Below are positions 1 through 10,762 of a DNA stretch of 64,000 nucleotides, piece after piece. The position numbers were made by a program, and so were the translations under genes. The notes under the pieces are model-generated. The model was given only the letters and a program-made list of their open reading frames with translations. It ran no database searches and was not told the origin of the DNA. Numbering within the stretch: position 1 is the first letter of the stretch; each line of letters opens with the position of its first letter. The stretch is from NCBI GenBank assembly GCA_036320915.1, contig JAXBDG010000011.1:270501-334500 (forward strand), given 5' to 3'. Source of the DNA: Linnemannia elongata. Its lineage: Eukaryota; Mortierellomycota; Mortierellomycetes; Mortierellales; Mortierellaceae.

Positions 1-2927
1 ACTCGGAAGACAACGAAGCCAAAGACTCTGAGGGGTGTGGAATGAGCGAAGGGAGCAATCCTGCTGGTACTGCGCCTGTCGAGTCGGTTGCCAGCAAGTT
101 TGCGGTCGACGTTCCATGCACCAGAGGCTCTTGAAGAGGCAGAATGGGAGCGGGCACAACCGCTGTTCCAAAGGCAGTCGTCTGCAAGTTTTTGAACACA
201 TCCAAGTCGGCCGATCCCAAGAGGTAGTCGATAGCCGCCTGTCGGAAATAGTCCTTGAAGGTGTTCTGGTACATTCTTGCGACAGAGTTGGTGGCATCGT
301 TGATCATTCCTTGAAGGTTCCGCTTGCCCGTCCGAGTAAAGTCGCCTTTGAGAGCACTCGTTCCAGCATACTCCCGACTGATTGCGTCGCCATTGTTCGC
401 CCAGACGTGGTTAAAAATATTCTCAAACTCCTCGTAGACCGACAGGCCCTTGTCAGGGAAAGAGGCGATTCCGAGACGGAGCAGTTGGTGGTTCAGGACA
501 TGGCGACTGATGGCGCTCTGGACAACATTTGTCCTGTCAAGACAGTCCATGCAGTTGGTTCGAATGACGCCCTTTTGATCGTAGAGCCGCTCCCATGACT
601 CGCCATCCTTTCTGTTGTTCGCGGCGCCTTCGTTTCTCGGTGCCAGCCAACAGTATCCGAGTTCCTGGATAGGGCTCTCTAAACTCTTGATCAATCGCTC
701 AATGTTCTCGTACCGCATTCCCTTGCACTGCTCGTGAAAGTCAAACTCCACATATCTAATTCCAGATACAAAAACAAGATGTTAGCATGGTTTCATCAGC
801 GCCAAAAATCTTAAGAAAGAAGGTAGATATTCCTCTGCCCCTACCTGATTTCGGGTTCGTTCAGTTTTTGGATATATCGCGTATACGCAGAACCGGCGAC
901 CTGCTCTCGCCCGTGCTGTTCGACGAGGTTGATACAGATCTGCCGACCATATCGAGATCGTTGCATCCCAAAGTGGCTGCTGAATCCCTGATAATTTTCC
1001 TGTTCAGTCCTCTCCATGACAGGGATGGGTTTGAGTCGATAAGGTGACTGAGACCAAAAGAGGGGGATCGATCCTCTAGTTTGCACAAACGACACTTGGT
1101 GATCGCTGTCATGTCGCTATTATTTACACAGGAGAATAGACCCATGTCAATCACTAGCCCATTATTCATGACATTGGTATGAGGCAGGAATGGCCAAATG
1201 TGATAAATAAACAAACATACCACAATTCTTAGCAACTGCTCGGTCTCGACAAAGTTGGCGGTGTTGCCATGCTCGTCAATGCCTCGGCGTTGGTATCGTA
1301 GTCCAGAACGATCGCGACTCCTTCTTGAGATGAGCGTGAACTCGAAAGACTGTTCTTCAATGACACATGGCTCAATCTCGACATATCCCTGCATCACCGG
1401 TAAAATATATCCATCGGCCTATTATGTGTTCAGTTGAAAGTGTGTGTTAGTATAATGCGCGAGTTACGTCGCAGAACGACAGCGCACTTTTCCGCCAACA
1501 GAGTACAGTACCCTAATGTCAATAAGATCTTTGAGCAAGTGTTCGTTCCACCAGAACCGTTGATCAAGATGTCGGTAGAAAGGCTCGGTGTTTGACGGCG
1601 CAGACTTGGCAAGGTCAGAACGAAACTGCATCGAGGAAAGGAGGTTGAACTCTGCAGAAAAGTAGAATCCTGTGCCAAAAATAGATACGATCTCGCGGAT
1701 GACACGACGGTCCATTGTTCGAATCCTGTCCAGCTCTTCTTCTGTGACACCAGCAGCATCTGGAGTAACGTCGCTCGTCAAGTGAACTGGATCGGTTTCC
1801 ATAGGTTCAGGTGTTGTTTTCATCGATGTGAAGGATTTTGTCGACTTGATCACTCCCGAAACGGCTTCCTCGCCCCAGTCAGCCAGTTGTTTGGTCGATT
1901 CAGTAACAAACTTTTCCGCCGCTTCGAATGTAGAAGGGGATCTTGAGCCCAAGTGCGGCCTCTCCGTCTTGGCGACTGTCGTCGTTATTTCTGTGACATT
2001 TCCTGTTGGTTCCGCAGATGATTGCTCAGTAAGGACCAAAGCAGGACCGTCAACGCTCTCTTGCCTAGGGTTATCAGACACTGCGACAGTATTGGAAACA
2101 TCGACCCCGGTGGGCTTGGATCGGGGTTTCTTCTCCAACAACTTCGCAAAGAATCCAGGACTTGAGCGCCGCGTAGGCGACAGTGGTGGCGACGAGGGTG
2201 ACGCCGGAGCTGCAGCATCCTTTGACCCAACAATGACCTTGTCTAGATCCTCAGCCTGGCTCCTAGCGCTCTCAGGGGCTAATCCTGGAATGTCGAATGC
2301 TATCCGCTTGGGCTTTGCTGGAGCGACATCAGTGACTGCGGCTGTGCTTTGGTTCGACTGGTTGAGTTGCTCGGTCAAGCTTGGACTGGGTGATAGAGCC
2401 TGCTGTTGCTGATCGCGATCCTGCTTGAGGCCCAAGAAGGTTAACCTGAACTTTGGCGACTTGGTGGGTATAGGCGAGACCGCTTGTCCTCCTGGAATAT
2501 CGGTAGGCGCTGTCGTCGATTGTTGGAAGAGTGAATGTTCGGTATCCTGCTCGACGTTCAGAAGGGGACCTAAAGAAGAGTCGATCGGTTGAGCCAGCTT
2601 ATCCAGGATCTGGCGTGCCTCGTGAGCGTCCATGGGCAAGACTGCAACCTTGTTGATCGCATATACGGGCTTATCCTCGATGTTTCCCAGCGACTTGACC
2701 GAGGTAATGGCGACGAAGTGTGGACCTACCAATAATACGTAGCCATTATGATGTCAGTCCCCAGTTTCAGATTCAGTTGGGCGAGTGGCAGAGAGGGACC
2801 AACTTCCAAAGATGATCGGAGACACCGTGTTTATTACCAGAGTAGAGCTCCATGAAACCAATGCAGCCATAGATGATGTAGTCCTTGGCACCCTCCGATC
2901 GTACATAAGAATCTAGACCACAACAAC

Positions 2928-2958
<31 letters not shown>

Positions 2959-3442
2959 GGACACAAAGTTCATTAGTTAGCCCCGTTGCCCATATCTGTT
3001 AACACCTCTTTGCAACAATTGTCCAAGCGCAAAAAAGAGACAAGGTGGTACCTGGAGAAATTAACGAAACGCGCTGAGGGTGCTCCTCAGCAATCGCAGA
3101 GAGATCGATGGGTTCCTTTTCTGTCTCCTCCTTGAGCTCGGACTCGGTCATCTTCTCTGCTGCTGACTCTGTAGTTGCTTCCTTTGTGTTCGAGTCTGTA
3201 GTTCGGAAAGAAATCCGAAGGATGTCGACCGAGGCATGGGAGGTCCCTGTAGGTCCGGCGTCCGCAGAGTCTGGCGTGTGTGGTTGTAGGATGAAGCAAT
3301 TGGGCTCAATGGTTAGCTGGAGCTGCGAATAGGGCCGTGCGACCATTGGACGACTAGTAGCAGTTGGCGATGAATTGGACGACAAAGGTGGAGGAGGAAG
3401 CGGAGCGGCTCCTGTGTTAGGTTCCTTTCGACTGGCGACCAT
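1..3442 (-). CDS. Sac2/INPP5F-like SAC-domain phosphoinositide phosphatase, C-terminus cut by window edge
   Basis: The protein should dephosphorylate phosphoinositides on the cytoplasmic face of endosomal or Golgi membranes (family knowledge; Sac2 enzymes favour PI4P). Exons on the minus strand: 3442-3052, 2912-2838, 2725-1512, 1418-1221, 1116-845 and 755 to beyond 1; all junctions keep frame. Landmarks in order are the SAC N-terminal sheet (IEPNCFILQP, then the IYGCIGFMELYSG segment), a roughly 250-residue disordered Ser/Pro/Thr insert, FYFSAEFNLLSSMQ, the FWWNEHLLKDLI block, LISRRSRDRSG, SFVQTRGSIPLFWSQ and the catalytic CX5R motif CMDCLDRT (bases about 530-553). The REYAGTSALKGDFTRTG block follows. 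It resembles INPP5F more than yeast Sac1: no membrane anchor is reached and the sequence continues past the catalytic domain. An hSac2 domain may lie beyond base 1. The start is the first ATG in a CT-rich leader. Confidence 0.88.
2934..2958. repeat. 25-nt A tract (T on the sense strand) in an intron
   Basis: The tract lies in the first intron of the SAC phosphatase gene. Read on the gene's strand it is oligo-T ending about 21 nt before the acceptor at 2913, so it can serve as the polypyrimidine tract. Confidence 0.9.
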
Positions 3443-3772
3443 TGCTGTCCTGTTGCTTTCTCTCGCAAAGAGGTATGGTGGGGATGGGTAGATGAACTTT
3501 GCTTGGGTGCTGAGTATAGCGATTGCTGTGGAGGGATGTGAGACTTGATGGACGAAAGGCAACGGTCGGTGGGCTGTAGTTGGTGCGAGATGGGAAGGCT
3601 GATGTACGAGAAGGGGAATGGCGGCAAAAGTAAAAAGGAAAGGAAGGGAAGGAAGGGGTGAATGCGCGGAGGGAAGGAAGAGAAGGTAGGGAGGGGCTCG
3701 AAAGGCAAGGTCAAAAGAAAACGCTGCACGCTTGGACTCTCTTGCTGTTATAGGAAGGTCCCCATACTGCGA

Positions 3773-3806
<34 letters not shown>

Positions 3807-4516
3807 ACAAAAACGAACACCCGACACGACAGCTGGACACCCCTTTCCACTTTCTTTCGCCCTCCTTCGTCATTGTTAAAAAGGGGTTATTAGAATGCTC
3901 ACATTTCTTACTCCCCTACTTTTTCTCCTCTGCTTTGCCTACTTCAATTGCCTTTCACCACGGTGTGTCCATTCGAACTACAAGTGGACCGATCAAATAT
4001 TATTCCTGAACCCCCAGCTCAGTGAGACCAACAAAGTGATCAGTGATGGTACCTGAGATAACAACCATGACACAAATAGAATGTGATGATGCCTGGATGG
4101 GATCGACCTTATGTCGACACTATCGGTGAATTGTACGCGCCACTTGGTGACATTCTTAAAGCCCCTTGGAGGCCTGTCTCCAAAATCTCTCCACCCGTTA
4201 AAAACGAGGCCTGACGGTCAGTTCTGCCCCTGTTTCCTTGTGCTCATGAAAAAGACATATATAGTTCCCCACTCGTAAAGAATGGGCGACGAAGGGATAT
4301 GTTTGTGTTTATTTTTGCGATATCAAGGTGAGGGAGAGAAAAAAAAAAAAGAATGAGTAACGATAATGGTACAATGTGCGATGAATTGCCTCATGCTGGC
4401 GAATGGGTGAGGATTGCAGTAGTTGGTTGTTACAGTGCGATGGTATGTGGCGAAGGTGTCGATGTCTTGGTGTGTGATCAAATTGAGAGTATGAGAGACA
4501 AAGGAATGGAGGTATT
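3443..4516. other. Intergenic: leader of the SAC gene and 3' flank of the SIKE-like gene
   Basis: Bases 3443-3760 are strongly pyrimidine-rich when read on the minus strand, fitting the 5' leader and promoter of the SAC gene. A 31-nt A tract lies at 3774-3804. Bases 3850-4516 show no convincing coding exon; the 3' untranslated region of the SIKE-like gene should lie near 4300-4516. Confidence 0.6.
3774..3804. repeat. 31-nt A tract upstream of the SAC gene
   Basis: Oligo-T when read in the direction of the minus-strand SAC gene, about 330 nt before its start codon. Confidence 0.9.
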
Positions 4517-6462
4517 TTATGCCTTTTGTTTCCGCTGAGTCTTCTTGGTCTTGTTTGCAGACGAGTTGCTGATGGGAGGATGGCTAGGGTTGGTAGCGTT
4601 CTTCTTGTTGAGGGCACTCGTGTTGATCATCATTCCTCCTTTGGTAGTCGAGTTGTTGCTGCTAGCGTTTGTGTTAGCTCCTGAAATAGACCTAGCTAGG
4701 CCCGTGTTGCTGTTGCTGTTGGCAGTTGAGGTTCTAGTTGTAGTATCGGCGGTCTTCTTTTTAGCCGGAGAAGCTGTTGTGGTTGTAGTTGTTGCTGTTG
4801 CTGCTGTTGTCGCTGCTCGTGGTGTATCAAGAGCAAGGGCTGGTTCAGGCTCAGCATTAAAGACTTTTGTGGACTCTAGCAGCGGTGATGCCACCTTTGA
4901 ATTGGACGCAGTGTTGGTGCGGGAGGTATCGAATGTAACCATGTATGGCTCGACCTCCGATGCTGTAGACGATGTTGACCATTCTGATGCTCCCAAGACT
5001 GAAGTTGATTTGTCAACAGGTGAAAAAGGCGCCATCCGTCCGCGTCCCTGGCGCCGTTCCTGATCGCTGCCGCTCGACGCGATATATGATCCAGTGCTGG
5101 GGAAAGATACCCGGTTTCCAGGATCCCGTACGGCGATGGGATTCCTGTGCTCCGTTGCTATCCCGAGCATCTCTCGAAGTCCCTGGTTTTCGAGCTCCAG
5201 TGTCTCTATGGCTGACTCTGTGTTGTAATATTCTTCGTTGATCGCCTTTCGCGCCACAGCGCCTACATCCATGAGACGCGCCTGCAGGACTGCATTCTCC
5301 TCTTGCAGCTGCTGGGCGAGTTCCTAGTAAGATTTGCAACGAGTCATAGGTTTCTGTGTCAGACAGCTGCCACCTGAAAGGCTGTAGTAACGGTAATATC
5401 TTTTAATGAAACTGTCAGTAGAACACTAGGACATACCCCTTCTTGCTCTGCCATCCTGTATGCTTCCTGCATTGCTTCTTTCCTGCTCTGCGCCATAGCA
5501 AACTACGCGTGCAAAGAACCAAAAAAAAACGTAAGAGAGTCAGCAGTGTTTGTCGGCAGAAGTTGAATAGAAACATTCCTTTGCATAGATAGGAAACGAA
5601 CCATGTGAAAGATCGATAAATAAAACACAAAATGTCACGATAGGCGAACAAGATCTCTTACGTTCTGCAGGCGAAATTTAGTCATAATGAATTCCATCCA
5701 CCGCTCATACTCGCGGACCTGTTCCTGGAGCTGGGCGTTCTCTTCCATCAACCGCTCGTTGGCTATCCTCAGACTGACATCCGCATGTTCTACAGAGCAT
5801 ACATTTTAACGATGGCGGTAATGACATATTGGTTAAAATCCTCTTGTCGTGGCACAGTGGATAAGAGGGGACGGGCTCTAATGACATATATCATGTTCCC
5901 CACACACACGATCACATATCTGGTTCGATGATAATGATTATATGTTGTTATTGCTCACGCTCACCAATATTTTTTCAGTTCGTCTTACCTTGGTTGCTGA
6001 AGACGGTAACATCTTGAGCCACCGACACCGATCCCTGGGCAGTCTTGGCCTATTAGCCGCAAAAAAAAGAAAAGAAAAGAAAAAAAAAATGGAAATCAAG
6101 ATGCGTTAGTTGTGGATACCGAATTGGATGATTCTTTTGCTATCACACGCCTTTTTTTGTTCTGTCATTGTTCATTTTTGTTGTTGTTGTTCCTGATGTA
6201 GTCGTGAGCATGACGTGCCATCGACGAGGGAATACAGACGGGGGGAAGAGAGTGACAAAGAAAACATGCTCGGTTTGTCAGATAACAACAAATCAAAAAA
6301 AAAGGTTGTGTGGTTCACAAAAGAAAAATAAAGGTTACTGACCTGGAGATCAGCTAGCTGCTGTTTGAGTTCGAGAGTTGCGTTGCGATTGAAGACAAGC
6401 TGGGCAGTAAGCTCATTGGTGAGCTTCCACAGCTTTTGCATGACACTGTCGTCAACTGTCAT
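4517..6462 (-). CDS. SIKE/FGFR1OP2-family coiled-coil protein, likely STRIPAK component
   Basis: Family members are adaptor subunits of the STRIPAK phosphatase-kinase complex (in filamentous fungi the SIKE homolog is SCI1). Exons on the minus strand: 6462-6343, 6049-5989, 5789-5662, 5502-5437 and 5323-4517, giving 393 residues in frame. Coiled coil fills roughly residues 1-190. Family hallmarks are the middle segment ENAQLQEQVREYERWMEFIM and, near residue 155, AVARKAINEEYYNTESAIE followed by LELENQGLREMLGI, which match the SIKE core. The last 200 residues are low-complexity Thr/Ala/Ser ending in a basic tail (TKKTQRKQKA). The start is the only ATG upstream of the first conserved helix; a 32-nt T tract on the sense strand ends 37 nt before it. 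The core assignment is firm; complex membership is inferred. Confidence 0.85.
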
Positions 6463-6494
6463 GATGCTAGCTGCAGTTGATGGGAGAGGCGTGG

Positions 6495-6499
<5 letters not shown>

Positions 6500-6531
<32 letters not shown>
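6500..6531. repeat. 32-nt A tract just upstream of the SIKE-like start codon
   Basis: Oligo-T in the direction of the minus-strand gene, ending 37 nt before its ATG; probably in the 5' untranslated region or core promoter. Confidence 0.9.
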
Positions 6532-6533
<2 letters not shown>

Positions 6534-7189
6534 AAGAGCGCGACGGGAATTTGACGGGGTGAGTTTGCCAAAGACAAACAGACGCAAGCACAGGCGGAGA
6601 CACGGAATGGAGGGGAGGAAGGGGTGAAAAGAGGAGGCGAATTAGGGGTGTTGAAAGGTGAATGAGAGTGCGTTGTGCATGCACAAAAGAGAAGAAGGGA
6701 AAAAAAAGGGTCGAGGGTGTGGTTTCTCTCTCTAACTCTCTCTGTTTGTCAGCGTCCAAAGCAGCCGGCTAGCTAGATAGACTCCTTTAGAGTGTTTGTC
6801 ACTTCACGCTTCTTTGTATGTTTCCGAAGATGACCCTCAGTCACAAAGTCCCTCCCAAGGAAGCGAGGAAGACAGTAAGGAGAGTGGAAGGTAGGTATGT
6901 AGTGAGAATGCAAGTAGAGAAAGAAGGTTAATGAGGAAGGAGTGACAGATCTATCGGCGAGAGAGGATGTAGGTTGATCGTCGTCAGAGGAGGAGAAGAA
7001 GAGGGATGTGGCCAGAGGTAGAAAGGGAAAAAGGGAAAGGGAAAGGGGAGAAGGAAAGCAGGGAAAAAAACAAGGAACGGGAGAAAGGAGGAGAGCGAAC
7101 GAGAGAGAAGAGCGAAGGAGAAGAGAGGAAGTGGGAAGTGGGAAGGAAGAGGGAAAAAGATATCAATGTCATTTTGAGTTGGTTGGCTG

Positions 7190-7204
7190 CCCCCCCCCCC
7201 CCCC
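7190..7204. repeat. 15-nt C tract
   Basis: Uninterrupted run of C in a GA-rich spacer; a slippage-prone mononucleotide repeat. Confidence 0.9.
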
Positions 7205-7745
7205 TTCCCCCCTCCTTTCCCTCTTTGTATGCCCGTGCGACGGCCCGATACTACCTCAACTTCACACTTGACTTCACGAATACCATCCCCTACGGCCTGC
7301 ACCCCTGAAAAGACTCTCCACTCGCGAACAAACCGTCTTGCCGATATCTATACAAACAAACGTTTTGTTTAGTATCATCCAGAAAACCTAGGTCAATGGC
7401 CAATTGACCGCGCCATGTTCCCAGCTTGGTGACTGCTGTCCACCATTGGCATTCAAACGCGTCTAGGTAATATTTGCTAATATTTCAGTACCAACGTGAG
7501 TAAGCTCACTGTCACTTACTTGCCATTCTTTAGTATCAGCAATAGTCCAAAATAACAATAGGCGCGCGTGAGTGTTTTTTGCTATTGATGATTTTTATCT
7601 TTATTGATGGTGTCCATTGTGCCTGTCGCCCTTGTCAGCGATCTAATGGGCAGCCAAGATCTTATCTTCCTGCAAAGGTATCCTGCTCGCATGAGACGAA
7701 ATCGCACATCCTGCTCTCTATCTTTTGTTACTTGTTTTATGCTTT

Positions 7746-8327
7746 TTACACGTAGAGTCCGACGGAAAGGAACAAGAAGACGATGCCGAATCCAAGCAAC
7801 ACTGCGCTGGGGATAGTGTTGGCAAGCTCAAAGGCAACCGACTTGTTTTGGGAACTATGCATATCCAACAAAACAAACGCGTGTTATTAGCTTGCTGTTG
7901 GTGATGATAAAGAATTCAATACTAATCCATTGCTGGATATTGTTCTCATTTCTGTTGTCAGGAGATCTTTGGCAAGTCGGCGTGAGTTGATAGGGATGAC
8001 TTACATGCCGTATCTTGCTGCAAAGTACAGACCAGCTGTAAGGGTAGTGATGGCAAGGATGGGATGGGCAGTTTCGGGCAGAGGGGCGGTGAATGGTGTT
8101 CCTGCTGACCAGGCTGTGTACTATACACGGGTGGAGGAGAATATACAAGGGAGTTGTTGAAGGTTGGATTTAGCTTCTGTCCGCATGCATTCATCGCCCT
8201 TCTTTGCTTTCATCATCAAGTTCCTGATCCTTGTGTTGGGTTATTTCTTTTCGTGAGAAGAGTTTCTTTGAAAGCATGCAGGGGATGTTGAAGGTATAGA
8301 CCGTACCAGTTCAGATGTGGCGCTCAT
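7746..8327 (-). CDS. OST5: Oligosaccharyltransferase subunit OST5 / TMEM258
   Basis: Small membrane subunit of the ER oligosaccharyltransferase that transfers the lipid-linked glycan to asparagines (family knowledge). It is too short and too interrupted to show as one frame. Exons on the minus strand are 8327-8307 (MSATSEL), 8120-8005 and 7854-7746, summing to 81 residues plus stop; TMEM258 is 79. Two transmembrane segments are visible: PILAITTLTAGLYFAARYG, and a C-terminal one ending in GFGIVFLFLSVGLYV, which is the signature end of the family. The first exon is only 21 nt. It is divergent to the MARCH5-like gene, with 453 bp between start codons. Call rests mainly on the C-terminal signature, topology and length. 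Confidence 0.85.
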
Positions 8328-8780
8328 GGTTGTGTTTTGTTGTTAGTGGTTTCCTGTTCCTTTTGATGGCTGAAAAGTGGAAGTAAGTAAGGAGGACGAG
8401 GAATGTGAACGAGTAATAAAAGAAATAGAAGGCGATGAGAAAAAAGAAGGTTGATCCCACCCCCTTCTTGCCAACGCACAGGTCCAGTCCAGTTTACTTA
8501 AGGGTGTCAGTAATTTGTCCTTGCCAGGTTTGGTCACACAGCACAGGATGGGAGGTGCAGGATCGCTGCTCGTTCCGCCTTCCCTTTTCACCCTGTTCCT
8601 CCACACACTTTTCTCTCTCACTCACTCACGCTTTCACTCCACTTCTCGCTCGTCTCATTCTCCGTTTTCGCGCATCTTCTTTCACTTTCACACTTCCCAC
8701 ATCACTACTTGTTCCTACTCCTTCCTCAGCTCAAATAAACAGTATTCCTTATCCCACCACGTCCTCAGAACTCACCCGCC
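8328..8780. other. Divergent promoter region between OST5 and the MARCH5-like gene
   Basis: The 453 bp between two divergent start codons must hold both promoters. Bases 8575-8710 are a strong CT-rich tract on the plus strand, in the leader of the plus-strand gene. No coding exon seen. Confidence 0.6.
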
Positions 8781-10580
8781 ATGGAGCCAAACGCAACTTC
8801 GTCCTCGGTCCAAGCTGCTGCCAGCAGAGCCTCCATTCAAGCATTGAGACAACAAAGCGCCTCGAGCAGTAACTCGGCCCCAGGCAACAATAACAGTACA
8901 AGCACTGGCACAGTCAGTGGTAGTGGCAACAGGAACGGCTCTGTGACTCCCACTGGGACAGCTATATCAGTTTTCTTTCAGGAACTCACGTCTACCACTG
9001 CCACGAGGCAACAACAGCAACAGCAACAGCAGCAGGAACAACAAGCGACTCCGGCCTCTTCCTCGGCAGCATCTTCGAACCACCATCACAACAACCAAGA
9101 GCAGAACCGGTGCTATATCTGCTTCGGAACCGACGAGGACAGTGTCGGCCGATGGGTTAAGCCCTGCCAGTGCACCTTAATCTCACACGAGGACTGTCTT
9201 CTGGACTGGATCGACAAGAATCGCCAGCAGTTTGCTAAAAAGCAGGTAAAAAATCAAAGTCAAAGATTATCTACTTTGTCGAGTACAAAAAAATATGTTT
9301 AGAAAGGGCGCAATGGAATGGAACAATGCAGATGACTGATACAAGAATGGTCATTTGTTGCGTCTTTTATTGAACCTTCGTTAGGTTCGATGCTCAGTCT
9401 GCAACACAGTGTACAGACTGGCAGAACCAAGCTCTCTGCTACTGAACATCTACTCTACCTTTGACTCCCTGGTCCATGCGGGCATCCCCTATCTGACATT
9501 TCTTGGACTGACCTGTTCCGTTTTGATTACGAGCACTACCTATGGGTATGTTTTTTTTATCTTGTTTTTGCAGCACACCCACCCAGTCTCGGCTCTATGA
9601 ATTTGTTAGTTTCTATCGTGGTTTGTTTCTCACGTGCATGCCTTTTTCTCGTAACAATCGTGTTCTAGAGCGTACGCAGTTTTGACCGTTTGCGGAACCG
9701 TTGAGGGCGAAAAGTTGTTGGGTAGCCCCAACCCATGGGGGTGGCGCGTCTGGGTAAGGAATAGTATATCATGACAACACTGACAGCAGGTGGCAACAGG
9801 ACCGCTAAAGCATATTATCGTTGCCTGTGTATCCAATAGACCGGGCTGCCTCTTATCCCTGTGATTCTTATATTTTCAAGGACAAAAGTGATCGACTCGT
9901 TTATGCCTCTGATCCCTCTACTCATTGTGGGCAACGAGCAATTGCAGGTCACCTTCCCACCAAGTCCTGCATTGACGCTTTCAGTCATGCCCTGGGTCAG
10001 GATGGCTTACAATAGCTTGTGGGCCGAGATGGTGTCACGACTGGAAACGCGTTGGCGTCAGCAGCAGGTTGCAGGATCGGGAGTGGCAAGACTCGGGATG
10101 AATGCGAGCATAGAGACCTCGGACGCTGATCCAACAACAGCCAATGCGGCGGCAGTTGCAGCAGCGGTCGCTGCAGACGAGGAGCTCTCGTTCTTTGACA
10201 GGAAGGATCTTGGACGCACCATCGTTGGCGCTCTTTTGATGCCCGCTATCTCCTCCATCTGCGGAAGGTTCGTCCACTTTATATGTATAATATGCCATTG
10301 TTGAAATCCCATTGAGTATGCTTGTGCTAGCCTTGTCGTATCCATGTTATTAACGAGTACACTGTTCTCAAATTCCAATCGTAATGGTTATAGCTTCCTG
10401 GGCCACTTTTCGTTTGTGCGGACGCGTATCCCAGACAACTTTCACAGGAACATTCTTGGAGGATGTCTGTTTGTGGTAGTAAAGGATCTGGCAGGACTCT
10501 TTGGCACGTACCAGGAGCTCAAGCGCAAGCGAGTACGTCGCATCCGCGAATACGCCGAGTTCAAAGACGAGCGGCAATAA
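8781..10580 (+). CDS. MARCH5-like RING-CH membrane E3 ubiquitin ligase
   Basis: Predicted membrane-embedded ubiquitin ligase, by family likely on mitochondria or peroxisomes. Exons: 8781-9245, 9385-9545, 9669-9753, 9840-10267 and 10394-10580, giving 441 residues in frame. Residues 1-105 are a Ser/Asn/Gln-rich disordered region with a nine-Gln run. The RING-CH finger follows from about residue 110: CYIC, then PCQC, SHEDC, and RCSVC split by intron 1 (C4HC3 order). The spacer VYRLAEPSSLLLNIY leads to hydrophobic segments (TFLGLTCSVLITSTTYGAYA, then GLPLIPVILIFS, then a C-terminal pair around residues 365-410). This layout and the GLPLIPV block match MARCH5 more than other MARCH groups. The C-terminal tail is basic. 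The next gene on the same strand starts only 182 nt downstream. Confidence 0.85.
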
Positions 10581-10687
10581 TAGTTGCATTTGATCCCTTC
10601 CAAAATAAAAAAAAATGTGCATTGGGCTTATCGGAGTAGTGTTGTCGGACTGCTTTTTGGGACAAATACATACAAATAGCAGAGGCA

Positions 10688-10705
10688 TTTTTTTTTTTTT
10701 TTTTT
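10688..10705 (+). repeat. 18-nt T tract upstream of SHQ1
   Basis: T on the sense strand of SHQ1, 57 nt before its start codon, within the short spacer after the MARCH5-like gene. Confidence 0.9.
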
Positions 10706-10762
10706 GTCTCCTATATTCTCATTCTCACACCTCACCAACGACGACCACGACGACAAAGAAGA

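Larger units (their letters stand above)
6463..7745. other. Intergenic, purine/pyrimidine-skewed, no gene seen
   Basis: The first 300 nt are the CT-rich (sense) leader of the SIKE-like gene. Bases 6850-7170 are nearly pure GA on the plus strand, which creates long low-complexity frames without coding character. A 15-C run sits at 7190-7204. No conserved protein segment was recognised in 7300-7745. Confidence 0.5.

Noticed and set aside
35..598. Plus-strand 187-codon frame
   Set aside because: It lies wholly opposite the catalytic exon of the SAC phosphatase gene, whose CX5R motif and flanks are unmistakable on the minus strand.
6928..7302. Overlapping frames on both strands in GA-rich DNA
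   Set aside because: Nearly pure purine sequence gives long stop-free frames by composition alone.
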